Positions 1 through 7,938 of a stretch of DNA of 31,303 nt are shown piece by piece. Positions within the stretch are counted from its first letter, which is position 1, and each line of letters opens with the position of its first letter. Origin of the DNA: Euryarchaeota archaeon UBA23 (GTDB lineage Archaea; Thermoplasmatota; Poseidoniia; Poseidoniales; Thalassarchaeaceae); contig DAIJ01000021.1 of the NCBI GenBank assembly GCA_002498725.1, positions 3,732-35,034 on the forward strand, given 5' to 3'. Both the position numbers and the translations under genes were made by a program. Below the pieces are notes generated by a model, which saw only the letters and a list, made by a program, of their open reading frames with translations, did no database searches and was not told the DNA's origin.

Positions 1-3000
1 TAATCCAAATTTCTCGTCTCGTTCTATAGCTTCTCTAGCGATTTCAATTAAATCATCACGTAAATCGGCATTTCTATGAATCTCTTGCTTAAGGTGAGAT
101 GATGCTAAAAACCACCGGACTGATAACCAATTTTTCCAATGAGTTGTAGTATCTTGCGACTTACCTTTTTTTGGTTTATTTTTTATCAATAGTTCTCGCA
201 TGTCGCTATATTTGGTGGTATATACACTTTCCATAACCATATCACCAAACACCCAGCGATGAGGTACTTCACAGGAATAATTACAGTTATCTCTTGTAGC
301 ACACTTAGGTGCGATTTTCTCAGATTCAAGGAAATGAAATGGAGAAAAATTAAGATTATCATCTAAAATTTTCTTTGTGAATTTATCTTCTGGTTTACGT
401 TTTCTTGATTCGTTTACCCAATCTACCCAATCTTGCAAATGTTCAACAAGCCCAGTTTGAGAGTCACTATATTCAACAAAATATTTCCATTTCAAGAAGT
501 TTAGAAGACCATCTCTTGTTTTGTCATCACCTTCAATAACCCAACAGGAGGATTGATCGATTTCATTTGCAGAAACTTGTAAATCTATTATTTCATCATC
601 ACTAAGGTCTCTCAATTTTTGTATTCTATCAAATAGAGCATTGTTATGGTAGTCATCATGCACCCCCTTACAGAAATCTACAAACTTCATACCTCTTTTT
701 GAATCCTTAGAAGCTCTTGTAGCTATACTCCAAGAGAATTGATCTGGTTTACCATGTTCTTCAGATTTACGAAAGGCTATGAAAGCAGAATCCATTGCTC
801 TAGAGAAAAACTCGCTAGGGTTGTAATCTATAGTATCAATTTCGATTAGTTTTCTAATCTCATCTGATTGTACCGCTTCGGAAGGAGTATATTCAATTTC
901 TAGAGTAGATAATTCCATTTTTTCTGAGTCATGAATTAGAAGAGCAAATTGAGGTCGACTAGATGCAACTAAAAGATGAGAAAGACGAAGTAGAGACTCA
1001 GAATCGCTTTCACCTTCTTGAATCGCTTTCACAGCATTGTTTGCAAAATCTAGTACTATTGCAACTTGTACAGTTCTTCCCTTTATGCCTTCTATATCAA
1101 AAATTCCAGAATCATTGAGAACTTGTCTGTAGACTTCTCCTATCGGATTTTCTTCATCTATCAATTCTTCAATTAAATCTCCAATTGATTTATTTTCATC
1201 TGGTGGTTTATAATTCCAAACTCCATTATCATCCATTGTCTTCTCTAAATCATTTCTGGATAATCGAGGAACTATAAGCGCAGTAGTTGGAGATGATATG
1301 ATTTTGTTATCTTGTTTACTTTGCAAACGATTTTTGATTTGATGGAATAATCGATTTAATGCAATTGTATGAATGTTAATCTCTTTTGAATTAAATTCCT
1401 CAGGCCCGCCTCGCAGAACTACTCCTTTCCGATGAAATGCAGCTCTCTGTTGACTGATTGTTCTTTTATCATATTCATTCATTTTTGAAATTACAGGATT
1501 CAAGACCTTTCTTACTATAGGTGCCGCATTACGATAATTAGCCTTCAATTCAGTATGATCCGGATCTCTTAGTCCTCGATCTCCTTTACCAACAGCTAAG
1601 TATTGTTTCCAATCCTCATATACAGCATTTATATGAGAGTGTTTGGCATTGAAAATACTACCCTCAATTGTCTGTAAAGGATCACCGGTACATACCAGAG
1701 AAAATGGAAAGTAACTGGAGGATTCTAATTTAGTTCGACGAGAAAATATTTTCAAAATACAAGAAATTTCTCTAACTGTAAAATCTTGGGACTCATCGAT
1801 AATTATGACATCAAAGGAATTTCTAGAACCTCCGTCACTGGAGGATTTCCATAGATTGTCTTTTGCTCTGAAATTCTTTCTCCTCTCATCGGTAGATAGG
1901 TAATCAAGAACTGCAGCATAGGTCCAATTTCCTGAGAGCGATTCGTCGAATAATTTAGAAGAAAAATGTCTAACCTCTAACAATTCTTTGAGATCCCTAA
2001 GTTTTTCATAGCCTCGCTCCAAATCACCTTTTGAAACTTTTTCGTTCTCAGATTTAGGATATGGGTTCCACACTCTGAAAAGACGAAACTGGCTTCTACC
2101 AGTTGGCAGCGAATCAGTCAATGGGTCTACTAAATTCAATATTCTTTCATTATGAAATACCTCATACCAACCTTTGGCATTGGAGGGGTTAAAACCAGCT
2201 CTTTGTGGAGTTTGATTATACCACAATATAAAGTTAGAAATTGAGCCAAATATGCCGTAAACAAAATTTTGAATTACACGAAACAACTCACCAGAATTTT
2301 CTTTATTCCATGACTGATTTATTCTTCCAAATTTTTGAGGAGATTCATGTTTTATTTTATTCAATGCCTCTTCAAGAATTTTACTCATGATCTGATTATC
2401 TAATCTGCGATCTTGTTGAGGTAATTCACGAATTAAATCGTCTCGAGTCAATACATTGATTTTTGGCATAAATTGCTTGACTTGTGTGTCATTTAATGCA
2501 TACACGCTTTTCATTATCGCGTGTATCTCCTCATATGCCTCTGATTTGAGATTACCTGTAGTAGTGACATACAATACTCTACGATCTGAGCGAGTACCAC
2601 TACTACCTGCTTTCTGCAACGCTGCTTCAGCTGCTGCAATCTGGGCCACAGTAGTTTTTCCGGTACCTGGTCTACCAGTAATGTTGAGAATTGGACTTAT
2701 TCCTAAATCGAATTTATTCATGGCCTTGGCCTGTTCTTCTGAGGGCTGACCACCTCTATCTGTGACTCTGATTTCAGCCAACAATCTCCTCAAAGTCTGC
2801 AATGTATCTCTAACACTATCCTCTTTATTTCGCATCAATAAATCAGTTGGTAGTAATTTTGATTCTCTAAGATCTCCATCGTTTATGTCAACAAAATATT
2901 CGTCTGAATTAGTAATTTCATCTTTATTTAATTTAGAAATATTAGATAAAGAAATAGATTTTTTATTGTCTTTACTACTAATCCATCTAACGGCATTCTT

Positions 3001-3417
3001 ATCTTCTTCAAAATGAATTATTATTGGTATCTTACCGGGTTGTAGTTCTCCAGAAAAAAATTCAATTGGTGGAAATAAAATTACTAAACCATCATTATTA
3101 TTTTTTCCAGAGGATTGTAAAAATGCACCTGTAAGATTTATCGGATCTTGCTCTTGATCAACTGTTTCGGCCAATTGACCATGTTTGATATACCACTCTC
3201 TATCTTGATTATAATTTAACAAAGTATCTTTAATTAATTTTATAATTTCCATCTCAGATTTTTCTCGTTTATTATCATCGCTTTTACTAACAATTCTAAG
3301 TCTATCAAAAGTTGGTCTCAGAAGAAAAACGACGAAATTGGAAGATTTAGCAAAATCTTCTCTATGAAATCGATCCCTCCATCTTTCAAAAGGCGAGGAG
3401 GGCACCGCTCGCGCCAT
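1..3417 (-). CDS. UvrD-like SF1 helicase, C-terminus cut by window edge
   Basis: The reverse strand is open without a stop from an ATG at 3417 to base 1, giving 1139 residues and no stop in the window. The motifs are those of a superfamily 1 helicase. There is a Q-motif-like PSEEQ, Walker A GRPGTGKT (residues 248-255), Walker B VIIIDESQDF (DESQD at 541-545), a motif III-like GDPLQTI, and a motif IV-like NYRN. A degenerate motif V (GIKGRTVQ) and an unusual motif VI (VASSRP in place of VALTRA) follow. An N-terminal region of about 220 residues and a long C-terminal region match nothing I recognise. C1039, C1045, C1049 and H1053 form a CX5CX3CX3H cluster resembling a CCCH zinc finger. It diverges from the viperin gene across a 98-base intergenic region, so the two may share control. 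It probably translocates on DNA or RNA. Helicase assignment is firm; a defence role is inferred from its neighbours. Confidence 0.85.
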   Translation of the reverse strand, partial: MARAVPSSPFERWRDRFHREDFAKSSNFVVFLLRPTFDRLRIVSKSDDNKREKSEMEIIKLIKDTLLNYNQDREWYIKHGQLAETVDQEQDPINLTGAFLQSSGKNNNDGLVILFPPIEFFSGELQPGKIPIIIHFEEDKNAVRWISSKDNKKSISLSNISKLNKDEITNSDEYFVDINDGDLRESKLLPTDLLMRNKEDSVRDTLQTLRRLLAEIRVTDRGGQPSEEQAKAMNKFDLGISPILNITGRPGTGKTTVAQIAAAEAALQKAGSSGTRSDRRVLYVTTTGNLKSEAYEEIHAIMKSVYALNDTQVKQFMPKINVLTRDDLIRELPQQDRRLDNQIMSKILEEALNKIKHESPQKFGRINQSWNKENSGELFRVIQNFVYGIFGSISNFILWYNQTPQRAGFNPSNAKGWYEVFHNERILNLVDPLTDSLPTGRSQFRLFRVWNPYPKSENEKVSKGDLERGYEKLRDLKELLEVRHFSSKLFDESLSGNWTYAAVLDYLSTDERRKNFRAKDNLWKSSSDGGSRNSFDVIIIDESQDFTVREISCILKIFSRRTKLESSSYFPFSLVCTGDPLQTIEGSIFNAKHSHINAVYEDWKQYLAVGKGDRGLRDPDHTELKANYRNAAPIVRKVLNPVISKMNEYDKRTISQQRAAFHRKGVVLRGGPEEFNSKEINIHTIALNRLFHQIKNRLQSKQDNKIISSPTTALIVPRLSRNDLEKTMDDNGVWNYKPPDENKSIGDLIEELIDEENPIGEVYRQVLNDSGIFDIEGIKGRTVQVAIVLDFANNAVKAIQEGESDSESLLRLSHLLVASSRPQFALLIHDSEKMELSTLEIEYTPSEAVQSDEIRKLIEIDTIDYNPSEFFSRAMDSAFIAFRKSEEHGKPDQFSWSIATRASKDSKRGMKFVDFCKGVHDDYHNNALFDRIQKLRDLSDDEIIDLQVSANEIDQSSCWVIEGDDKTRDGLLNFLKWKYFVEYSDSQTGLVEHLQDWVDWVNESRKRKPEDKFTKKILDDNLNFSPFHFLESEKIAPKCATRDNCNYSCEVPHRWVFGDMVMESVYTTKYSDMRELLIKNKPKKGKSQDTTTHWKNWLSVRWFLASSHLKQEIHRNADLRDDLIEIAREAIERDEKFGL

Positions 3418-3448
3418 AGTTGATCATGAAATCATCAGTATTTCAACT
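3418..3448. promoter_or_regulatory. Inverted repeat in the divergent helicase/viperin intergenic region
   Basis: AGTTGA at 3418-3423 is repeated as TCAACT at 3443-3448. The arms directly abut the helicase start codon, and shorter TGAT/ATCA repeats lie between them. This placement suits an operator or a leader hairpin for the helicase. The arms are short and the region is AT-rich, so chance is possible. Confidence 0.3.
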
Positions 3449-3473
3449 AAGTTAAATGAAAATTACGATAATT

Positions 3474-3487
3474 GTGAAATTAATATA
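3474..3487 (+). promoter_or_regulatory. Candidate BRE/TATA promoter of the viperin-RNase operon
   Basis: GTGAAA (3474-3479) is followed by TTAATATA (3480-3487), like an archaeal BRE and TATA box. A start site about 25 bases downstream would fall near 3509-3511. That leaves only a few bases before the ATG at 3516, as in the nearly leaderless mRNAs common in archaea. No Shine-Dalgarno sequence is visible before this gene, which agrees with that reading. Confidence 0.4.
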
Positions 3488-3515
3488 CACTTAGAAATCT
3501 TAATCTTTGATTGGA

Positions 3516-4418
3516 ATGAATCAGATAAGCAAAATTGCGGCGGCTGTTAATTGGCATTTTTGGCCTCGCTGTAATTATGGTTGTAAATTTTGTTTCGCAA
3601 CTTTTGAAGATATTCCTCTCAAAGATAGATTGCCAAAAGAGGATGCATTAAAATTACCAAAAATGCTAGCTGAAGTCGGCGCAGAGAAAATTACATTTGT
3701 GGGAGGTGAACCAACTCTTTGTCCATATCTTGGAGACTTATTGATTGAGGCAAAAAAAGCTGAACTCACCACATGTATAGTATCAAATGGAACTGGATTA
3801 ACATCTGGGTTCTTTGATAAATATTCAGAATTTATTGATTGGGTAGGACTATCTATAGATGCTTCTAATGATGATTTGCATTACATGATGGGTAGAGGAT
3901 TATACAAAGATCTGAATAAGGGCCATAGTGATCATCTAAAGGACTCAATTGAAACATGGGAATTGTGTAAAAGATATGGTATCAGAATGAAATTAAACAC
4001 AGTAGTTTGCAAGACAAATCTAGATGACGACATGACAGAATTAGTTTCTAAATTAAGACCTGAAAGATGGAAGATTTTCCAAGTTCTTCCAGTTAAAGGT
4101 CAGAATGATTCTGAAATAGAAGAATTAATGATTGATTCTGCAGAATTCAATAAATGGGTCGAAAGGCACCGCAGTATAGCAAATACGGGGATGTCTTTTA
4201 TTGTAGAATCAAACGAATTGATGAGAGGATCATACGCAATGATAGATGCATTAGGGAGATTCTATACTAATGTAGATGGAGGACACAAATATAGTCCATC
4301 TATATTCGAAAAAGGTGTATTATATGCATGGGAAAAAAATATTTTTCTGGAAGAAAAATTCGTAAATAGAGGAGGAATATATGATTGGAGCAAAAAGCTT
4401 CCAATACTAGTAATCTGA
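3516..4418 (+). CDS. Viperin homolog (radical SAM, antiviral ddhNTP synthase family)
   Basis: This 300-residue protein aligns by eye with animal viperin over nearly its full length. The N-terminal NWHFWPRCNYGCKFCF matches the viperin cluster motif, with the CX3CX2C cysteines at C19, C23 and C26. A GGEP SAM-binding motif lies at 63-66. Viperin-type nucleotide-pocket motifs follow: MKLN (K159, N161), RWKIFQ (184-189), ESN...M..SY, and a C-terminal RGGIYDWSK (from R285). Characterised viperins convert CTP (some prokaryotic ones GTP or UTP) to 3'-deoxy-3',4'-didehydro-NTP, a chain terminator of viral polymerases; which NTP is used here cannot be read off. The animal N-terminal amphipathic helix is absent, as usual in prokaryotic viperins. 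I chose the ATG at 3516 over an in-frame TTG at 3507. The next gene starts 36 bases later, probably in one operon. The alternative, a generic MoaA-like protein, is unlikely given the C-terminal matches. Confidence 0.92.
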   Translation: MNQISKIAAAVNWHFWPRCNYGCKFCFATFEDIPLKDRLPKEDALKLPKMLAEVGAEKITFVGGEPTLCPYLGDLLIEAKKAELTTCIVSNGTGLTSGFFDKYSEFIDWVGLSIDASNDDLHYMMGRGLYKDLNKGHSDHLKDSIETWELCKRYGIRMKLNTVVCKTNLDDDMTELVSKLRPERWKIFQVLPVKGQNDSEIEELMIDSAEFNKWVERHRSIANTGMSFIVESNELMRGSYAMIDALGRFYTNVDGGHKYSPSIFEKGVLYAWEKNIFLEEKFVNRGGIYDWSKKLPILVI

Positions 4419-4454
4419 GTTTTAATACTCTTAATTATTCTAGAGATTGAAGAA

Positions 4455-5258
4455 ATGAAGAACTCAAGAAATGTCGTTTTAGACGGCTCTAACATCATTG
4501 CTGGTGGGGCAAGAGGTAAAGACTCAGATGGTCGTAGACTTGTTTCAGCCATCAACCTCTATACTAAGAAAGGATACAATGTTATTCCAGTAATGTACCA
4601 GGGAACTTATACTTGGATGAGGAAGAATAACATTAGAGGATTTGATGTAATTGAAAAATTAAATAAGCAAAATTCAGAAATAAAACTGAGGTTATTTGGG
4701 AAAGGTGATGATCTATATATCATTCAAATCGCTATAGAATTTGATGCTTGGATTGTTACTCAAGACAGTTTTCAGTCGAAAGAAAGAGAATTATTTCCAG
4801 ACTGGCCATGGGACAAAATTGATTCTAAAACTTGGGGTACTAAGAAGTGTAAGGATGGAAAGATCAGAACTAGCTCTGAATGGAGCATTATGGGTGCAAA
4901 ATTTCTTCATCCAAGTCTTAAACCATGCAATAAAAGTGGATTAATTGATGATTACTGTGAACATCGTCGAATATTGAGCGAAATATGTGAAAAAATTAAT
5001 CAATTAGAGTCCATAACAGATTCAGAAAAAAATAATCAAACATCTTTACTTGAAGAATTTAAAAAAATACAAGCTTCTTGTAAAAAAATATACCGAGATC
5101 TTCCTAAACCAAGAATTCCTAATATTGACGAAATGGATTCCATTCTTGTTCCTCAATTAAGAGAAATCTGTAGATCTTTAGGAATAAAAATTTCAGGAAG
5201 GCGTGCTGAACTTATTGAAAGGATTTCAAATTATGAACCAATTAAAGTGCACGATTGA
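4455..5258 (+). CDS. NYN/Zc3h12a (Regnase)-type RNase with C-terminal SAP domain
   Basis: Residues 1-157 read as a NYN/PIN-like RNase close to the Zc3h12a (Regnase-1/MCPIP1) group. VVLDGSN places an acid at D10 and N13. GKGDD gives D85 and D86, and VTQDSF gives D104. These line up with the four catalytic acids of human ZC3H12A (D141, D225, D226, D244). A conserved-looking FLHPSLKP ends the domain. Residues about 165-215 are charged and helical, possibly coiled coil. Residues 229-262 (LVPQLREICRSLGIK, then GRRAELIERI) form a SAP motif, usually a nucleic-acid-binding element. The family cuts structured or single-stranded RNA using Mg2+. It is the second gene of the viperin unit, and its end overlaps the convergent small gene at 5242-5421 by 17 bases. 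Substrate is unknown; viral or host RNA is inference. Confidence 0.85.
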   Translation: MKNSRNVVLDGSNIIAGGARGKDSDGRRLVSAINLYTKKGYNVIPVMYQGTYTWMRKNNIRGFDVIEKLNKQNSEIKLRLFGKGDDLYIIQIAIEFDAWIVTQDSFQSKERELFPDWPWDKIDSKTWGTKKCKDGKIRTSSEWSIMGAKFLHPSLKPCNKSGLIDDYCEHRRILSEICEKINQLESITDSEKNNQTSLLEEFKKIQASCKKIYRDLPKPRIPNIDEMDSILVPQLREICRSLGIKISGRRAELIERISNYEPIKVHD

Positions 5259-5421
5259 GCGCTTTGGATACGAATGATATCATTAGAACAATCATAAACC
5301 AAGCTGTAGCATATTTGGCCCACGGAGTTTCTTTTCTAGGTTCTGGAAATGGGTCTATACCTGCTTCTATGGCCTCGGCAAATAATGCTAATTCTTCCTC
5401 AATAGTCTCTGGATCTCGCAA
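5242..5421 (-). CDS. Small single-pass membrane protein (59 residues)
   Basis: A reverse-strand frame opens at a TTG (5419-5421) with a strong GAGGTGA Shine-Dalgarno sequence (5426-5432) that overlaps the stop codon of the aldo/keto reductase. The protein starts MRDPETIEEELALFAEAIEAG, an acidic helical head. A Pro-rich linker (DPFPEPRKETPW) follows, then one hydrophobic span (about residues 38-52, ATAWFMIVLMISFVS) and a short basic tail ending NRAL. This looks like a translationally coupled tail-anchored protein. I recognise no family. An in-frame stop directly precedes the TTG, so no longer version exists. The 3' end overlaps the end of the convergent RNase gene by 17 bases. Confidence 0.65.
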   Translation of the reverse strand: MRDPETIEEELALFAEAIEAGIDPFPEPRKETPWAKYATAWFMIVLMISFVSKALNRAL

Positions 5422-5425
5422 TTAT

Positions 5426-5432
5426 TCACCTC
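5426..5432 (-). promoter_or_regulatory. Shine-Dalgarno that decides the TTG start of the small membrane protein
   Basis: Read on the reverse strand, GAGGTGA sits four bases before the TTG and includes part of the TGA that ends the upstream gene. It supports translational coupling and the non-ATG start. Confidence 0.55.
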
Positions 5433-6351
5433 ATGGCTCTGCTGTTGGATTCCAACCAGAAATATATACTTCATCCATACTAGAAAACGCTGATTCTGTT
5501 CCCTTTAAATCAATAGAAAGACTTTCTAGATTTTCTACTATACGATTAGGGTTACTTGATTTGGGGATGGTAATTGCTCCTGTATCATGAACCCATTTAA
5601 TCGCTGCTTGGGCTGGTGTACAGCCAACTGATTCGGCTATCTTTGCAAGATTGCTGCAATTTAGCTTGTGCCCACGTGCAAGTGGAGAATATGCCATTAC
5701 ATGAGCACCCGCTGCTTCCGTAGCAGCCCTAAGAGCAGGACGTTGATTCCATGGATGCAATTCAATTTGGTTTACACAAGGCATAATGGTTGCATACGAA
5801 CGCATATCATCAAGATGATGGGCACCATAATTACTGACTCCTATAGCCCTAGTCCAACCTCTTTCGAGACACTCTTCCATTCCTCTCCATACTGCCGCCC
5901 TAGAAGCGATATCTTCCGGTGGAGCGTGTACCAGATAGAGATCAATTTTATTCATACCAAGTTTTTCCATACTGATCTGACAATGATCAAGCACCGCCTC
6001 ATAGGAAGTTGCGTGTGGACGTCGAAGTTTTGTGACAAGAAATATTTCTTCACGAGATACTTCACTATCGAAAATAGCAGATCCAGTTTCATATTCATTA
6101 GCGTAAGAACGGGCAGTATCAATTAATCGATATCCAGATGATATCGCGTGCTGAACTGCTGTTTTGCACTCCCCTCCTTCTGACATTTGCCAAACTCCAA
6201 GACCGAAACTTGGAATTTCAATCTCATGTACACGTTTTCCAGTAACCAAATTGGTATGTCCCAAAGTTATGGTCGCGAAATTAGGTTCTGGCATGTACCT
6301 CGCCAATAGTTCTAGGTCTTGAGTTTGCTGTGACGGCTGTATTGAAGGCAT
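5431..6351 (-). CDS. Aldo/keto reductase
   Basis: This 306-residue NADPH-dependent oxidoreductase has the (beta/alpha)8 AKR signature. The catalytic tetrad is visible: D78 (LIDTARSY), Y83, K108 (LVTKL) and H142 (YLVHAP). The motif GVSNYGAHHL, a QIELHPW strand, MAYSPLARG and the NADPH-binding IPKSSNPNRI follow in family order. Substrate cannot be inferred; the family reduces small aldehydes and ketones in the cytosol. The ATG at 6351 adds about 20 residues before the usual AKR start, so M20 (near 6294) is a possible alternative. That would also relieve the very tight 18-base gap to the divergent Nudix-MBL gene. A small membrane protein follows in the same transcription direction. Confidence 0.9.
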   Translation of the reverse strand: MPSIQPSQQTQDLELLARYMPEPNFATITLGHTNLVTGKRVHEIEIPSFGLGVWQMSEGGECKTAVQHAISSGYRLIDTARSYANEYETGSAIFDSEVSREEIFLVTKLRRPHATSYEAVLDHCQISMEKLGMNKIDLYLVHAPPEDIASRAAVWRGMEECLERGWTRAIGVSNYGAHHLDDMRSYATIMPCVNQIELHPWNQRPALRAATEAAGAHVMAYSPLARGHKLNCSNLAKIAESVGCTPAQAAIKWVHDTGAITIPKSSNPNRIVENLESLSIDLKGTESAFSSMDEVYISGWNPTAEP

Positions 6352-6369
6352 CTACCTTCTCGAAGAGAT

Positions 6370-7887
6370 ATGAACGAGTTGCCGGAGGGAGTAAATTTAC
6401 CCATTAGCAAGGTTGCAAAACCGCGTCCATCTGCTGCTGCAGTGATCAGTAGATTTTTCGAAGATGACTTGGAAATTCTGTTATGTCACCGTGTCTCTGA
6501 AGTTCCAAGTTTCCCTGATTTTTGGGCATTCCCCGGTGGTGGGATTAGCAGAGTTGACAAAAATGTAGCAGAAAATAATCCATCTTGGTTTTCAGAAAGA
6601 GAAGATAGAGAATCAATGATTGCTCTGTTGAGAGAAATGGTGGAAGAAGTAGGAATTGCACCAGATGGAAATGGAGGGTTTCTAAACGTCTCTGTTGAAG
6701 TGATGGACAAAGTCAACGAAAATAAATCAGAATGGTCTAATTTGGTTATTCATGGTGAATTACTGATAGACAATTTCGAACCCATATTCATTACTGAAAG
6801 AACAACTCCCCCAGTTGCACCTATTCGACATAGGAATAGATTCTACCACATAGCTACAGGAGGAAATGGAATAAAACCAAAATTGCCTAGTGGACGCAGT
6901 GAATTTGATGAATTCCAATGGTGGAAACCTGCCGAACTACTCGATGCTTGGCTTTCTCATTCGGTCAAGTTACCTCCGCCACAAGTCACTCTAATCCGAG
7001 ATATTGTGGCTCATGGATTTATTGAATTATCTAAAAAAACTCCAAGTGGTTATCACAGAATCGAGTATGCAAATGGTGTAGAAGTAGTTCCAATTCCAAC
7101 AGCAACTCTTCCCCCCTCAACTCATACAGATTGCTACGTATTAGGACATCCTGGAGGAAACAGAATCCTTGTTGATCCAGCAGCTAGGTCAAAAGAAGCT
7201 CTAGAAATTCTCAGAGCTAAGGTTTCAGAAATAGAAGAGTCCGGGAGTAAAATTATTGCTAATATTTTTACCCACAAACATCCAGATCATATTGGAGATC
7301 TCGAGAAAATTTCTGATTTTTATAACGCGCCTTTTTGGGCAAGTAAAGAAACCCTGGATGCATTGAATTTATCCAATAGAAGCACAGAATCATACAGAAT
7401 ACTGGGTGAAGGAGATGTAATAGAAATTGATGACGAAACATGGAGAGTAATCGAAACCCCGGGTCATTGTCCTGGACATATTTGTCTGGTTGGAGAAGCA
7501 GGAATTGTAAGCGGAGATAATGCTGTTTTGTTTGGCACTATTTTAGTCCCCTCCTCGGATGGAGATATGAATGAATATCTCAACGGATTGGAAAGATTAA
7601 GAGCACTGAAACCATCTTTATTATTTCCAGGACATGGACCAATGGTGGCAAATCCTACAAGATTACTGGATCATTATCTGAAACATAGGAAAAAACGGCA
7701 TTCAAGGGTTCTAAATGCTGTTAAATCGGGTAATATAGACTTGCATTCAATCACAAATAAAGCATATGAAGATACTCCAGATGCACATCCTGAACTAGCT
7801 AAAGATCAAACCATTTCTCATCTGAATGCATTAATTTCATCTGGAGAGGTGATATACGACTCTGGAAAATTCAAACCTGCTAAATAA
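6370..7887 (+). CDS. Nudix hydrolase - metallo-beta-lactamase fusion
   Basis: This 505-residue protein carries two enzymes. Residues about 18-225 are a Nudix domain with PGGG (55-58) and the core REMVEEVGI (88-96). An insertion of about 20 residues splits the Nudix box between the glycines and the helix, as in NUDT19/RP2-like proteins. Residues about 235-430 are a metallo-beta-lactamase domain with HKHPDH (302-307), GHCPGH (365-370), D383 in SGDN, and PGHGP (420-424), giving a full dinuclear metal site. A C-terminal helical, winged-helix-like tail (about 435-505) resembles the LACTB2 group, whose members include RNases. Likely roles are hydrolysis of a nucleotide or acyl-CoA pyrophosphate coupled to a hydrolase step on the product. 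The substrates are not identifiable from sequence. Confidence 0.88.
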   Translation: MNELPEGVNLPISKVAKPRPSAAAVISRFFEDDLEILLCHRVSEVPSFPDFWAFPGGGISRVDKNVAENNPSWFSEREDRESMIALLREMVEEVGIAPDGNGGFLNVSVEVMDKVNENKSEWSNLVIHGELLIDNFEPIFITERTTPPVAPIRHRNRFYHIATGGNGIKPKLPSGRSEFDEFQWWKPAELLDAWLSHSVKLPPPQVTLIRDIVAHGFIELSKKTPSGYHRIEYANGVEVVPIPTATLPPSTHTDCYVLGHPGGNRILVDPAARSKEALEILRAKVSEIEESGSKIIANIFTHKHPDHIGDLEKISDFYNAPFWASKETLDALNLSNRSTESYRILGEGDVIEIDDETWRVIETPGHCPGHICLVGEAGIVSGDNAVLFGTILVPSSDGDMNEYLNGLERLRALKPSLLFPGHGPMVANPTRLLDHYLKHRKKRHSRVLNAVKSGNIDLHSITNKAYEDTPDAHPELAKDQTISHLNALISSGEVIYDSGKFKPAK

Positions 7888-7938
7888 GTCAAATTTTGCC
7901 GTGTCAAGGTTCAATACAGACTACTACTGGCGTGAAAC

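Noticed and set aside
2456..3016. Two forward open frames of 97 and 84 residues
   Set aside because: They are antisense to the long helicase frame, which carries clear helicase motifs across this stretch; the forward products show no family features.
3516..4418. MoaA-like molybdenum cofactor enzyme
   Set aside because: The C-terminal second cluster motif of MoaA is absent, while viperin-specific C-terminal motifs are present.
5255..5590. Forward TTG-initiated frame of 111 residues
   Set aside because: It is antisense to the small membrane protein and the aldo/keto reductase, both of which have stronger support.
5668..6126. Forward open frame of 152 residues inside the aldo/keto reductase
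   Set aside because: It is a shadow of the reductase, whose catalytic tetrad confirms the reverse strand; the forward product is Cys/His/Ser-rich without recognisable domains.
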